A stretch of 64,000 nt of DNA from Streptomyces venezuelae (lineage in GTDB: Bacteria; Actinomycetota; Actinomycetes; Streptomycetales; Streptomycetaceae), in assembly GCF_008642275.1 (NCBI RefSeq), contig NZ_CP029189.1, forward strand, positions 4,934,501 through 4,998,500, written 5' to 3'. The notes beneath the pieces are model-generated. The model had not been told where the DNA came from. It made no database searches and worked only from the letters and a program-made list of their open reading frames with translations. This document shows positions 46,221-55,107 of this stretch, in pieces. Position 1 is the first letter of the stretch, and the number at the start of each line of letters is the position of its first letter. The position numbers and the translations under genes were made by a program.

Positions 46221-46814
46221 CTACTGCTTCAGGCGCTCGGCGATACGGCCGCGCATGGCGTCCATCGTGAAGCCCCTCGGATCGACCTTGCCGGGCTGCC
46301 ATTCGCGGTGCCCGATGACCGAGCGGGCCGTCCAGCGGTGGAAGCGGCAGATGGCCGCCGACACCCTGGCGATGGCGTCGAGCTGGACCGCCGGCCAGGG
46401 GTCCTCGCCGTCGCCGAGGTTCTCGCACTCGAAGCCGTAGAAGTACCGGTTGCCGTCGGTGTCCGTCTCGTTGTCCGGCGGCAGCCGCTTCTCCGCGATC
46501 ACGGCTGCCAGGACGTCGGAGTCGCCGGCGCCCGCGTGGTTGGCGCGGCCGTAGCCCACGAGGTGGACACGGCCGTCCTTGGCGATCACGCCGTGGCACA
46601 GCGGACCGGGCAGGGCGCTGTAGCCGTCCCGGCAGAGCTCGACGGTGTACGCGGTGCCGCGGGTGACCGTGTGGTGGATCATCACCCCGTGCACGGGCCC
46701 CCAGGGGCCCTTGTGGTTGCGGTTGTGGGTGCGCCAGGCGCCGACCTCGACGACGGTCAGTCCCTCGTTGCGCAGTGCGTTGATGAAACGGTCCGCGGAC
46801 ATGGGTGCGGCCAT
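46221..46814 (-). CDS. N-acetylmuramoyl-L-alanine amidase (Amidase_2/PGRP), no signal peptide
   Basis: 197 residues. Zinc site of the T7-lysozyme-like fold: His in VMIHHTV, ENLGDGEDPW region, and His in SVIGHREWQPGKVDP (Lys/Asp nearby). Perfect AAGGAGG 5 bases before ATG 46814. There is no signal peptide or membrane segment, the design of a phage endolysin or a protein exported by other means. No phage genes are nearby. Confidence 0.88.
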   Translation of the reverse strand: MAAPMSADRFINALRNEGLTVVEVGAWRTHNRNHKGPWGPVHGVMIHHTVTRGTAYTVELCRDGYSALPGPLCHGVIAKDGRVHLVGYGRANHAGAGDSDVLAAVIAEKRLPPDNETDTDGNRYFYGFECENLGDGEDPWPAVQLDAIARVSAAICRFHRWTARSVIGHREWQPGKVDPRGFTMDAMRGRIAERLKQ

Positions 46815-46947
46815 GGCCGCCTCCTTCGTGCGGGCGCGACGGGCACCCTGTGTGCCCGTGTCGTCACCCTCCGGTTTAGTGGAGGCGACCCTTCCGCGGC
46901 TAGTGCATTCGTACACCGAGCGAGCCGATCCAGCCAGGCGTCACGGT

Positions 46948-48144
46948 TCAGGCCGATGCGAGCCAGAGGTCCGGCCCGAAGACCTCGTAGTGGATGTCGG
47001 CGGCCGGCAGACCCTTGGCGATCAGCTGCCCGCGCACGGCCCGCATGAAGGGGAGCGGCCCGCACAGGTAGGCCCGGGTGCCCGGGGCGAGGGGGACCGC
47101 CGAGAGGTCCATGCGGCCCTCGCCGTCGCCCGGCTCCGCCGACTCCTCGTACCAGAACCGGGCCGAGGCGTCGGGCAGCTTGTGCGTCAGCGCCCGGTGG
47201 TCGCCCCGCAGCGGGTGGTCGGCGGGGGAGCGGTCGGCGTGCAGCACGGTCACCGGGGCGGTGTGCCCGGTGTCGGCCAGGTGTTCCAGCATCGAGAGCA
47301 TCGGGGTGCAGCCGATGCCGGCCGAGGCGAGCAGTACCGGGGCGGCCGAATCCGCCAGGACCAGGTCGCCGTACGGGACCGAGACCCGCAGGGTGTCGCC
47401 GACGCGGACACGGGCGTGCAGGTGGTTGGACACCTCGCCGTCGGGGCCCCCGGCGGCCGGGCCGTGGACCCGCTTGACGGTGATCGCGCGGACCGCGGAG
47501 CCCGGGGCGGTGACGAGGCTGTACTGGCGGATCTGGCGGGCGCCGTCCGGGAGTTCGACCTGGACCGAGACGTACTGGCCGGGCTTGTGCGCGGGCGCCG
47601 GCGCGCCGTCCGCGGGGGTGATCCGGAAGGTGGTGCAGTCGGCCGTCTCCGCCACCCGGCCGGTGACGGTCCACTCGCGCCACACGTCGCCGGCGACGAC
47701 CCGCTGCTCGGCGTAGAGGCGCTCCTCCAGGGTGATCAGGGCGTTCGCCATCAGCCAGTAGACCTCGTCCCACGCCTGGGCGACCTCGGGGGTGACGGCA
47801 TCGCCGAGCACCTCGGCGATCGCCGCGAAGAGGTGCCGGTGGACGACCGGGTACTGCTCGCGGGTGACGCCGAGACTGGCGTGCTTGTGCGCGATGCGGC
47901 CGAGCATCACGTCGGGCCGGGTGTCCGGGTGGGCGAGGAGGTGGGTGGCGAAGGCGGCGACGGAGCCCGCGAGGGCCTGCTGCTGGAGGCCGGCCTGCTG
48001 GTTGCCCCGGTTGAAGAGGTCGCGGATCAGTGCCGGGTGGGCCGCGAAGAGCTTGGTGTAGAAGAGCTCGGCTATGTCGCCGATCGCCGCTCCGACGGCG
48101 GGCAGGGTGGCTCGTACGATCGCGCTCGACTTGTCGGACAGCAT
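46948..48144 (-). CDS. hmp: Flavohaemoprotein, nitric oxide dioxygenase
   Basis: 398 residues. Globin domain to about residue 136 with the proximal His in RIAHKHASLGV; FAD-binding barrel with RQYSL; NAD domain with ASAGIGCTPML and C-terminal EVFGPDLW. Oxidises NO to nitrate. Preceded by an NsrR-type operator identical in layout to that of the adjacent nsrR gene. Confidence 0.95.
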   Translation of the reverse strand: MLSDKSSAIVRATLPAVGAAIGDIAELFYTKLFAAHPALIRDLFNRGNQQAGLQQQALAGSVAAFATHLLAHPDTRPDVMLGRIAHKHASLGVTREQYPVVHRHLFAAIAEVLGDAVTPEVAQAWDEVYWLMANALITLEERLYAEQRVVAGDVWREWTVTGRVAETADCTTFRITPADGAPAPAHKPGQYVSVQVELPDGARQIRQYSLVTAPGSAVRAITVKRVHGPAAGGPDGEVSNHLHARVRVGDTLRVSVPYGDLVLADSAAPVLLASAGIGCTPMLSMLEHLADTGHTAPVTVLHADRSPADHPLRGDHRALTHKLPDASARFWYEESAEPGDGEGRMDLSAVPLAPGTRAYLCGPLPFMRAVRGQLIAKGLPAADIHYEVFGPDLWLASA

Positions 48145-48178
48145 GCGGAACTCCTCGCGGGATGAACGTGACTGTGTG

Positions 48179-48201
48179 AATTTGCATCTGAGATGCGTAT
48201 T
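48179..48201. promoter_or_regulatory. NsrR operator before hmp
   Basis: AATTTGCAT-N5-ATGCGTATT, 35 bases upstream of the hmp ATG. Aligns base for base with the site before nsrR (9-5-9 layout). Confidence 0.82.
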
Positions 48202-48300
48202 TTTGATCGCAGAAGGACCGCGGTGATGCGGACTTCTGTTCGGCCTTGCCGCCGGTCCGGCTCTGCGGGCGGCGGTTGTCGGCCATCCGGCCCGGACGGG

Positions 48301-48756
48301 TCAGGGGCTCCCGGACCCGGTCGGCGCCCTGCTCGAAATGCCCAGCAGGAGCGGACCGGTCGGGGACGCCACCAGGTCGTTCACCGTGAGCGGGTCCAGT
48401 GCGGCGTAGAAGGCCTCCTGGGCACGGCGCAGCGCGCCGCGCAGGACGCAGGCCCCGCGCAGCGGGCAGGGGGTGGCGCCTTCGCAGTCCACGACGTCCC
48501 CCTCGCCCTCCAGTTCGCGCACCACCGCGCCGACCGGCGCGGCGCGCCCGGCGGCGGTCAGGGCGAGCCCGCCGCCACGGCCGCGCCGGGCCTCGACCAG
48601 GCCGAGATGCTGCAGCCTGGCGACCACCTTGGCGGTGTGCGTGTAGGGGACCTCCATGGTCGCCGCCACGTCACGGGTCGTCGGGAGGTCCGCCTCCTCG
48701 ACGGCCAGGCGCATCAGGACGCGCAGCGCCAGGTCGGTGAATCGGGTCAGCCGCAT
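48301..48756 (-). CDS. nsrR: Rrf2-family NO sensor NsrR
   Basis: 151 residues. Winged HTH (MRLTRFTDLALRVLMRLAVE, TAKVVARLQHLGLVEARRGR), then the three cluster Cys in DCEGATPCPLRGAC (C-x5-C-x5-C), the [4Fe-4S] ligands of NsrR. NO damages the cluster and lifts repression of hmp and nsrR. Its own operator overlaps the region 17-39 bases upstream of the ATG. Confidence 0.94.
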   Translation of the reverse strand: MRLTRFTDLALRVLMRLAVEEADLPTTRDVAATMEVPYTHTAKVVARLQHLGLVEARRGRGGGLALTAAGRAAPVGAVVRELEGEGDVVDCEGATPCPLRGACVLRGALRRAQEAFYAALDPLTVNDLVASPTGPLLLGISSRAPTGSGSP

Positions 48757-48772
48757 GGGGCCACCGTAGGGA

Positions 48773-48795
48773 AACTTGCATCTTCTATGCAAGTT
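48773..48795. promoter_or_regulatory. NsrR operator before nsrR
   Basis: Perfect dyad AACTTGCAT-N5-ATGCAAGTT starting 17 bases upstream of the nsrR ATG; autorepression. It is also about 200 bases upstream of the divergent encapsulin gene. Confidence 0.85.
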
Positions 48796-48992
48796 AGGTG
48801 GTCGCGGGGTGCGCGCATGGCCGGAATTGATGGGGTGGGTGAGGCTGATGGGGCTCGCGGGGGAGATGGGGGACCCCAAAGAGTGCCCCGCACCCAGAAG
48901 GAGTAGTCCCACCCTTTTGTGTAATGGTCCGACCACGTTCCGTGCTGACAGGCTGCACCCGCAGATCCATGGAGTGATCGAAAGGGAAAGAC

Positions 48993-50399
48993 ATGTCGGT
49001 CCAGGCGGGTTCCGAGTCCGAGGCCCAGACACCGCAGCGCAGTCTTGGGACGACGGCCGCACGGAACTTGGCAACCACGACCAAGTCCGCGCCGCAGATG
49101 CAGGAGATCACCTCGCGGTGGCTCCTGAAGATGCTGCCGTGGGTGCCGGTGCAGGGCGGCACGTACCGCGTCAACCGCAGGCTGAGCTACTCCGTCGGCA
49201 ACGGCGTCGTGGAGTTCGTCAAGACCGGCACCCAGGTCCAGGTGATCCCGGCCGAACTCGGCGAGCTCCCGCTGCTGCGCGACTACGAGGACCTCGACGT
49301 CCTCGGGGAACTCGCCCGGCGCTGCCGGCAGATCGACTTCGAGCCCGGCCAGGAGCTGACCTCCTTCGGCAGCCCCGCCGACCAGGTCTTCCTGCTCGCC
49401 CACGGCCGCATCGAGCAGATCGGCCCCGGCCCCTACGGCGAGGACGCCGTCCTGCGGACCGTCGCCGACGGCGCCTACTTCGGCGACGACTCCCTCGTCG
49501 ACGAAGAATCGATTTGGGAGTACACCGCCCGCGCCGCCACCTCCGGCACCGTCCTCGCCCTGTCCCGGCAGGACTTCCAGATCCTCGCCGACCGGGTCGA
49601 GTCGCTGCGCGCGCACGTGGACGACGTACGGACCCGCCCCGACCGGGAGACCAACAAGTACGGCGAGGCCGCGATCGAGCTCTCCGCCGGCCACCAGGGC
49701 GAGGCCGTCCTCCCCGGCACCTTCGTGGACTACGAGGCCCGGCCGCGCGAGTACGAACTCTCCATCGCGCAGACGGTCCTGCGGGTGCACAGCCGCGTCG
49801 CCGACCTCTACAACCACCCGATGAACCAGACCGAGCAGCAGTTGCGGCTCACGGTCGAGGCGCTGCGCGAGCGCCAGGAGCACGAGATGCTCAACAACCG
49901 CGACTTCGGCCTGCTCCACAACGCCGACTACGACCAGCGCATCCAGCCGCACGACGGCGCGCCCAGCCCCGACGACATGGACCAGCTCCTCAGCATGCGG
50001 CGCGGCTCCAACCTCTTCCTGGCGCACCCCAAGGCGATCGCCGCCTTCGGCCGCGAGTGCAACAAGCGCGGCATCTACCCGGAGTCGGTGGACGTCGGCG
50101 GCAACCGGGTGCCCGCCTGGCGCGGTGTGCCGATCTTCCCGAGCAACAAGATCCCGATCAGCGACGCCCGCACCACGTCCATCCTGTGCATGCGCACCGG
50201 CGAGGACGAGCAGGGCGTGATCGGCCTGCACCAGCCGGGCATCCCGGACGAGATCGAGCCGAGCCTGTCGGTCCGTTTCATGGGGATCAGCGAGCAGGCG
50301 ATCATCTCCTACCTGGTCACCGCCTACTTCTCGGCCGCGGTGCTGGTGCCGGACGCGCTCGGCGTGCTGGAGAACGTCGAGATCGGCCGCTGGCGCTGA
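48993..50399 (+). CDS. eshA: Family 2B encapsulin shell protein with cyclic-nucleotide-binding domain (EshA type)
   Basis: 468 residues. An N-terminal disordered arm and part of the HK97-like fold (to about residue 95) are followed by an inserted cNMP-binding domain at about 100-215 ([45 protein letters not shown]), then the long shell domain ending [11 protein letters not shown]. EshA of S. griseus and S. coelicolor, linked to hyphal growth, ppGpp levels and antibiotic production, belongs here and forms large particles. Operon partner is an isoprenyl diphosphate synthase 5 bases downstream, the likely cargo. ATG 48993 with AAAGGGAAAG upstream. Confidence 0.9.
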   Translation: MSVQAGSESEAQTPQRSLGTTAARNLATTTKSAPQMQEITSRWLLKMLPWVPVQGGTYRVNRRLSYSVGNGVVEFVKTGTQVQVIPAELGELPLLRDYEDLDVLGELARRCRQIDFEPGQELTSFGSPADQVFLLAHGRIEQIGPGPYGEDAVLRTVADGAYFGDDSLVDEESIWEYTARAATSGTVLALSRQDFQILADRVESLRAHVDDVRTRPDRETNKYGEAAIELSAGHQGEAVLPGTFVDYEARPREYELSIAQTVLRVHSRVADLYNHPMNQTEQQLRLTVEALRERQEHEMLNNRDFGLLHNADYDQRIQPHDGAPSPDDMDQLLSMRRGSNLFLAHPKAIAAFGRECNKRGIYPESVDVGGNRVPAWRGVPIFPSNKIPISDARTTSILCMRTGEDEQGVIGLHQPGIPDEIEPSLSVRFMGISEQAIISYLVTAYFSAAVLVPDALGVLENVEIGRWR

Positions 50400-50404
50400 C
50401 CGCC

Positions 50405-51448
50405 GTGAACGCCATCGCGACCGGTGAGGGCCAGGACGCCGCGGCCCTGCTGGAACGGACGAGAGAAGCGGTCGACCCGCAGCTGCGCCGCACGGTCGAG
50501 AGCCTGCCGGGCTCGATGCGGCGCGTGGCGATGTACCACTTCGGCTGGGAGGACGAGGGCGGCAGCCCCGCCGCGGGCGGGGCCGGGAAGGCCATCCGGC
50601 CGGCCCTGGTGCTGGCCGCCGCCCAGGCCCTGCGCGGTCCGGGGGCCGGCCCGGCCGAGGACGCCGTGCGGGCGGCGGCGGCCGTGGAGCTGGCGCACAA
50701 CTTCACGCTGCTGCACGACGACATCATCGACAAGGACGTCCGGCGCCGCGGCCGGCCCACGGCCTGGACCGTCTTCGGGACGCCGGACGCCCTCATCACG
50801 GGCGACGCGATGATGGCGCTCGCGCTGCGGCTGCTCGCGGAGGATCCGCATCCGGCCGCCGCGGCGGCCTCGGCCCGGCTCGCGGCCTGTGTCATCGAGC
50901 TGTGCGCGGGCCAGCAGGCGGACTGCGCGTTCGAGCGGCGTCCGCAGGTCTCGCTCGACGAGTGCCTGACCATGGCCACGGCCAAGACCGGGGCGCTGCT
51001 GGGCTGCGCGTGCGCGCTGGGCGCCCTGTACGCGGGGGCGGGGCCGGACGAGGTCGACGCCATGGACGCCTTCGGGCGGGAGGCCGGGCTGGCCTTCCAG
51101 CTGATCGACGACCTGATCGGCATCTGGGGGGATCCGGGACACACCGGCAAGCCCGCCGGGGCCGACCTGATCGCCCGCAAGAAGTCCCTCCCGGTCGTGG
51201 CCGCCCTCACCTCGGACACCGCGGCGGGGAAGGAGCTGGCCGAGCTGTACGCCGGGCCCATGACCGGGGACGACGTGCGCCGGGCGGCCGACGCGGTGGA
51301 CCGGGCGGGCGGGCGCGACTGGGCGCAGGCGCAGGCCGCGGACCGGATGGGGCGGGCGGTCCAGCAGCTGTCCCGGGCCGTTCCGGACCTCGGGGCGGCG
51401 GGCGGGCTGCTGGCGCTCGCGGAGTTCGTGACGCGCCGTACGAGGTGA
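50405..51448 (+). CDS. Isoprenyl (polyprenyl) diphosphate synthase, putative encapsulin cargo
   Basis: 347 residues. Condenses IPP with allylic diphosphates. First Asp-rich motif LLHDDIIDKDVRRRGRPT, second FQLIDDLIGIWGD, plus KAIRPALVLA and ARKKSLPV. Phe five residues before the first Asp motif suggests a C15-C20 product (inference). GTG 50405 lies 5 bases after the shell gene. The N-terminus has only a short flexible stretch, and a Gly/Ala/Pro loop (GGSPAAGGAGK) lies near residue 55, so the encapsulation signal is not obvious. Confidence 0.9.
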   Translation: MNAIATGEGQDAAALLERTREAVDPQLRRTVESLPGSMRRVAMYHFGWEDEGGSPAAGGAGKAIRPALVLAAAQALRGPGAGPAEDAVRAAAAVELAHNFTLLHDDIIDKDVRRRGRPTAWTVFGTPDALITGDAMMALALRLLAEDPHPAAAAASARLAACVIELCAGQQADCAFERRPQVSLDECLTMATAKTGALLGCACALGALYAGAGPDEVDAMDAFGREAGLAFQLIDDLIGIWGDPGHTGKPAGADLIARKKSLPVVAALTSDTAAGKELAELYAGPMTGDDVRRAADAVDRAGGRDWAQAQAADRMGRAVQQLSRAVPDLGAAGGLLALAEFVTRRTR

Positions 51449-51520
51449 GCGCGCGGGGGCGCGCGTAGGTCCGGGGAGCCCGAGGGGGGGCTCGGCCGAC
51501 GGGACCGGCAGGAGCCGGCC

Positions 51521-51558
51521 AGGCCCGTTCCGGCACCGCACGGTGCCGGAACGGGCCT
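51521..51558. terminator. 18-bp stem terminator of the encapsulin operon
   Basis: AGGCCCGTTCCGGCACCG and its exact complement (51521-51538 / 51541-51558), 73 bases past the synthase stop. Confidence 0.82.
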
Positions 51559-51625
51559 TACTGCATCTCTGTGTCAACTCTAGGATCACTCAGGTTTGTT
51601 GACGCTTGAGTGAAGGGTGTGACCC

Positions 51626-52219
51626 ATGGTGCTGGAGATACGTCAGGCGGATCAGTCGGACCGGGACGCCGTGGCACGGCTGCTCGACGAGGCCTTCCGT
51701 ACCGACCCGGTGAGCAGCTGGGTCTTCCCGGACCCGGAGCACCGGGCCGCGGTGCACGGGAAGTTCCTGGGCGTGTTCGTGGACGTGGCGCTGGAGGAGG
51801 GCCGGATCGACTACGCCGCGGACGGTTCGGCGGCGGCGCTGTGGCTGCGGATCCCGGCGGGCGTCCCCGAGGGCGAGGACGAGGTCCCGGCGCGGATGCG
51901 GGCCGTGGCGGACCCGGACAACGAGCGGTGCGAGCTGGTCGGGCGCCTCACGGGCGCGGTGCACCCGACGGCGGAGGAACACGAGTACCTGCTGATGATC
52001 GCGGTCGCCCCGGGCCGCCAGGGGCAGGGGCTGGGGAGCGAGCTGATCCGGCCGGTGCTGGAGCGCTGCGACCGCGAGGGCGTGCCGGCGTACCTGGAGG
52101 CGAGCAGCGAGCGCAGCAAGGGGCTGTACGAGCGGCTCGGCTGGGAGTTCACGGGGGAGGCGGTGCGGCTTCCGGACGGGCCGCTGATGTGGCCGATGTG
52201 GCGCAAGCCGCGCGGCTGA
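51626..52219 (+). CDS. GNAT family N-acetyltransferase
   Basis: 197 residues. Acetyl-CoA loop in IAVAPGRQGQGLGSELI; late motif SSERSKGLYERLGWEF. Acceptor unknown. Monocistronic to judge from the terminator upstream. Confidence 0.88.
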   Translation: MVLEIRQADQSDRDAVARLLDEAFRTDPVSSWVFPDPEHRAAVHGKFLGVFVDVALEEGRIDYAADGSAAALWLRIPAGVPEGEDEVPARMRAVADPDNERCELVGRLTGAVHPTAEEHEYLLMIAVAPGRQGQGLGSELIRPVLERCDREGVPAYLEASSERSKGLYERLGWEFTGEAVRLPDGPLMWPMWRKPRG

Positions 52220-52250
52220 GGGGGCCGCGGTCCCGGCGCGGAGGATCCCC

Positions 52251-52280
52251 CTTGCCTAACCACTGCAAGCGAAGTACTTT
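52251..52280 (+). promoter_or_regulatory. Promoter with CTTGC-N9-GCAAG dyad
   Basis: TTGCCT (52252-52257) and TACTTT (52275-52280) with a 17-bp spacer. The dyad CTTGC (52251-52255)/GCAAG (52265-52269) covers the -35, a possible operator. Confidence 0.55.
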
Positions 52281-52328
52281 ATGCGACGTGCTCCGATGCG
52301 GCGGCACTCCCGAGTGAAAGAGAATCGC

Positions 52329-52916
52329 TTGCGCAAGCTCACGTACTTCATCGCCACCTCGGTCGACGGGTTCATCGGTGACCCGACCGGCGACGGCGAT
52401 TTCTTCTACAGCCACGTCGACGCCGAGTTCCTCGGACATCTCGTGGCCGAATACCCCGAGACCATCGCGACCCCGGGACGCGTCCAGCTCGGCATCACCG
52501 ATGCGCCGTCCCGGCGCTTCGACGCTGTGATCATGGGCCGCACCACCTACGAGGCGGGCCTGAAGCAGGGCGTGACCAACCCCTACGGCCACCTGCCCGA
52601 GCAGTACGTCGTCTCGCGCTCCCTCGCCACCCCACCGGACCCGCAGGTCCGGCTGCTCAGCGGGGACCTCGCGGCGCAGGTCCGCGAGCTGAAGGCCCGG
52701 GACGGTCTCGGGATCTGGCTCTGCGGCGGAGCCGACCTCGCCACCCAGCTGATCGACGAGATCGACGAGATCATCGTCAAGACCTACCCGGTCTTCGCGG
52801 GCACCGGCATGCCGATGTCCCGCGCCGGCTTCGACACGCGCCTCCTGGAGCTCACCGGAGTCAAGAGCTTCGGCGGTGGCCAGATCATCAGCACGTACGA
52901 CGTCCGGGAGAGCTGA
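52329..52916 (+). CDS. Dihydrofolate-reductase-like (RibD_C) protein
   Basis: About 195 residues. RibD C-terminal/DHFR fold: LTYFIATSVDGFIGDPTGD at the start, VIMGRTTYEAG, and a late GLGIWLCGGADLATQLID NADPH-binding segment. Widespread family of uncertain substrate. No good ATG: TTG 52329 follows AAAGAG and gives the family N-terminus; GTG 52314 is an alternative. Confidence 0.82.
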   Translation: MRKLTYFIATSVDGFIGDPTGDGDFFYSHVDAEFLGHLVAEYPETIATPGRVQLGITDAPSRRFDAVIMGRTTYEAGLKQGVTNPYGHLPEQYVVSRSLATPPDPQVRLLSGDLAAQVRELKARDGLGIWLCGGADLATQLIDEIDEIIVKTYPVFAGTGMPMSRAGFDTRLLELTGVKSFGGGQIISTYDVRES

Positions 52917-52953
52917 CCCGCCGCAACGCACGGAACCGGCCTACCGTGGAGGT

Positions 52954-53160
52954 ATGGCCGGTGAACAGCAGCAGCACCACGTGCACGAGACGGTGGCCCC
53001 GCAGGCCGGGCACGAACAGCAGACGTGCCCGGCGTGCGGGCGCCGCGTCGACACGGTCGTCAGACGGCGCAAGTCCCTCGGGATCTTCATTCCGGTGTGG
53101 GGCCGGGGTCCCTGCCGGAACCCCGACTGCTCCGACTACGCGGATTCCGAGGAGCGGTGA
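52954..53160 (+). CDS. Small zinc-ribbon-like protein
   Basis: 68 residues. A His/Gln-rich N-terminus (GEQQQHHVHETV) then CPACGRRVDTVVRRRK and CRNPDC, giving four Cys able to bind one zinc. ATG 52954 directly follows GGAGGT. Function unknown. Converges with snpA with a single base between the two stops. Confidence 0.7.
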   Translation: MAGEQQQHHVHETVAPQAGHEQQTCPACGRRVDTVVRRRKSLGIFIPVWGRGPCRNPDCSDYADSEER

Positions 53161-53161
53161 C

Positions 53162-53830
53162 TCAGCCCTTGGTGGCAAGATCCTTCGCACCCAGACCGGA
53201 GGCGAAGCCGTTGGCCCAGAGCTGGTTCACCCGTGCCCGCTCGGCGGAGTTCGGGTTGGCGTTCGTGCACGACGTGCCCGGACCGCCGCCCGACATCAGC
53301 TCGCTGCACGGGCCCGAGTAGTGGTCCGGCAGACCCAGCACGTGGCCGGTCTCGTGCGCCGTCACCCGGGTGGAGTTGTACTGCTGGTTCTGCCGGTAGT
53401 CCAGGAAGATGTAACCCCGGCCGTGCCCGTCCGTGCTCGCGTACGAGCCACGTGAGTCGTTGCCCTCGCGGTACGAGAAGTTCCCGCCCGAGGACACCTC
53501 CTGCAGCTTGACGTTGGACACCGAGCTGTTCCAGATCTGCGTGGAGCGGGCTATCTGGCTGCGGAAGCTCGGGGCGCTGCGGGTGTTGTACGTGACGGTC
53601 ACGGCCAGGACGCCCGGGTTCGCGGCGCGCTGCTCGGCGACCGAACGCTGCACGGCCTCGAAGAAGGCGGCGTTGGCGGCCTCGTTCTCCGGCGAACGCT
53701 CGTACGCGGCGTAGCTCACGGCGTTTCCGGCGGGGGCGGGCGCGGCGGTGGCGGTGGGGACGACACCCAGGGTGGCGGCGAGGCCGAGGCCGACGGTGGT
53801 GGCCAGCATGGCCTTACGGGAGTGGCGCAT
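53162..53830 (-). CDS. snpA: Snapalysin, secreted M7 metalloprotease
   Basis: 222 residues. Signal peptide ([20 protein letters not shown], Ala-rich cleavage region), a propeptide, then the mature protease with the metzincin-like zinc motif [17 protein letters not shown] and the Met-turn SELMSGGG. Secreted casein-degrading enzyme of Streptomyces. Divergent from its LysR activator gene, as in the classic snpR-snpA locus. Confidence 0.94.
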   Translation of the reverse strand: MRHSRKAMLATTVGLGLAATLGVVPTATAAPAPAGNAVSYAAYERSPENEAANAAFFEAVQRSVAEQRAANPGVLAVTVTYNTRSAPSFRSQIARSTQIWNSSVSNVKLQEVSSGGNFSYREGNDSRGSYASTDGHGRGYIFLDYRQNQQYNSTRVTAHETGHVLGLPDHYSGPCSELMSGGGPGTSCTNANPNSAERARVNQLWANGFASGLGAKDLATKG

Positions 53831-53925
53831 GTGGGGGAGCTCCTACTCGTCCGGTGCGGTGGGGGGTGGGTCTTTCGAACCGGAGTCTGCGGGAGGGGAA
53901 GTGCCCGGCGGATGATGTCACTCCC

Positions 53926-53944
53926 CGATAGCGCGGTCCTATCG
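53926..53944. promoter_or_regulatory. LysR-type operator CGATAG-N7-CTATCG
   Basis: Dyad with the T-N11-A spacing of LysR regulators, in the 210-bp region between divergent snpA and snpR; a half-copy CTATCG recurs near 53994. Confidence 0.65.
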
Positions 53945-54040
53945 TAGAGATTTCGGCAGCCCAACTAGCGTGAGAATGGCGGGATTCGGGGGGCTATCGG
54001 TGGCTGGTGCGGTCCACCGGGACCGGCCTACCCTCGGGGC

Positions 54041-54976
54041 ATGGAGCTTGAGGTCAGGCATTTGCGCGCACTGTGCGCCATCGCCGACGCCGGGAGCCTG
54101 CACAAGGCCGCCCGGCAACTCGGCGTGAGCCAGCCCTCCCTGACGACCCAGCTGCGCCGCATCGAACGGGCCCTCGACGGCGAGCTGTTCCTGCGCGAGC
54201 GGACCGGCTGCCGCCCCACGCCCTTCGGCCGGACCGTGCTGGGCCGGGCCCGCCCCCTGCTCGCCGAGATGGCCGCGCTGGTGGCGGAGGCCCGCGAACT
54301 GGCCCACGCCTCGCGACTGCGCATCGGCTCCACCGCCAGCAGCGCGCTGCCGGGCTGGCTGCGGCGGATCCACCGGCGGCTTCCGGACACCGAGACCTCG
54401 CTCGTGGTCGACGTCTCCGCCAACGCGCTGCTCAGGATGGTCGCCGCGGGACAGCTGGACGTGGCGTTCGTGCACGAGGTGGAGGGCAGCCCGCTGCGGG
54501 TGCCGTCCGGGCTGCAGATGCACGTACTGATGGAACGGGAACCGCAGTTCGTGTCGATGGCCCGGGACCATCCGGCCGCCGGGCAGGCGGTGGTCTCCTT
54601 ACGGGACCTGGCCGCCGACCGCTGGATGGTCGACCCCTCGGTCGACGGCGAGTGGGACGGCCTGCGCCGGGTGTTCGCCGGGGCCGGACTGGACCCGCCG
54701 GTGCTGCACGCCGACTACCACACGGCGACCTCGCTGATCATCTCCGGCGAGGCCGTCGCCCCGTGCCAGCCGACCTCCGGGCCGCGCGAGGACATGGCGA
54801 TCCGGCCGCTCTGCGGAGACCCCCTCGCCGTACGCCTGCTGCTGGCCACCCGGCCGGGCGCCCACGCGGAGGTCTACGAGGACCTGCGCGCCGCCTATCG
54901 CGAGGCAGCCCTGCGGACGCCCCCTTACCGGGCATGGCTCCACCACCATGCGAGCCCGCTGCTGGAGGCGGCGTAG
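54041..54976 (+). CDS. snpR: LysR-family activator SnpR, contains a TTA codon
   Basis: 311 residues. N-terminal HTH (MELEVRHLRALCAIADAGSL, LGVSQPSLTTQLRRIERALD), then the periplasmic-binding-like effector domain. Known relatives activate the adjacent snapalysin gene. Codon 187 (54599-54601) is TTA in frame, the only one I found among accepted genes, so translation should depend on the bldA leucyl-tRNA and link the protease to late growth. Confidence 0.92.
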   Translation: MELEVRHLRALCAIADAGSLHKAARQLGVSQPSLTTQLRRIERALDGELFLRERTGCRPTPFGRTVLGRARPLLAEMAALVAEARELAHASRLRIGSTASSALPGWLRRIHRRLPDTETSLVVDVSANALLRMVAAGQLDVAFVHEVEGSPLRVPSGLQMHVLMEREPQFVSMARDHPAAGQAVVSLRDLAADRWMVDPSVDGEWDGLRRVFAGAGLDPPVLHADYHTATSLIISGEAVAPCQPTSGPREDMAIRPLCGDPLAVRLLLATRPGAHAEVYEDLRAAYREAALRTPPYRAWLHHHASPLLEAA

Positions 54977-55107
54977 CTCCGCGCGCCGGACCTCGCCCCG
55001 CCCGGGCCGTCTAGGCTCTGCCTGCCGCGCCGGGCCGAGGTGGACGTGACGCAGGTCACGGGAACTCCGCGCCGGGTGCCGGACAGCCGACAGGAGTGAC
55101 GACAGAC

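Noticed and set aside
48773..48795. Dyad as an encapsulin operator
   Set aside because: It is placed on the nsrR promoter and matches the hmp site; a role for the shell gene is only a question, raised in the findings.
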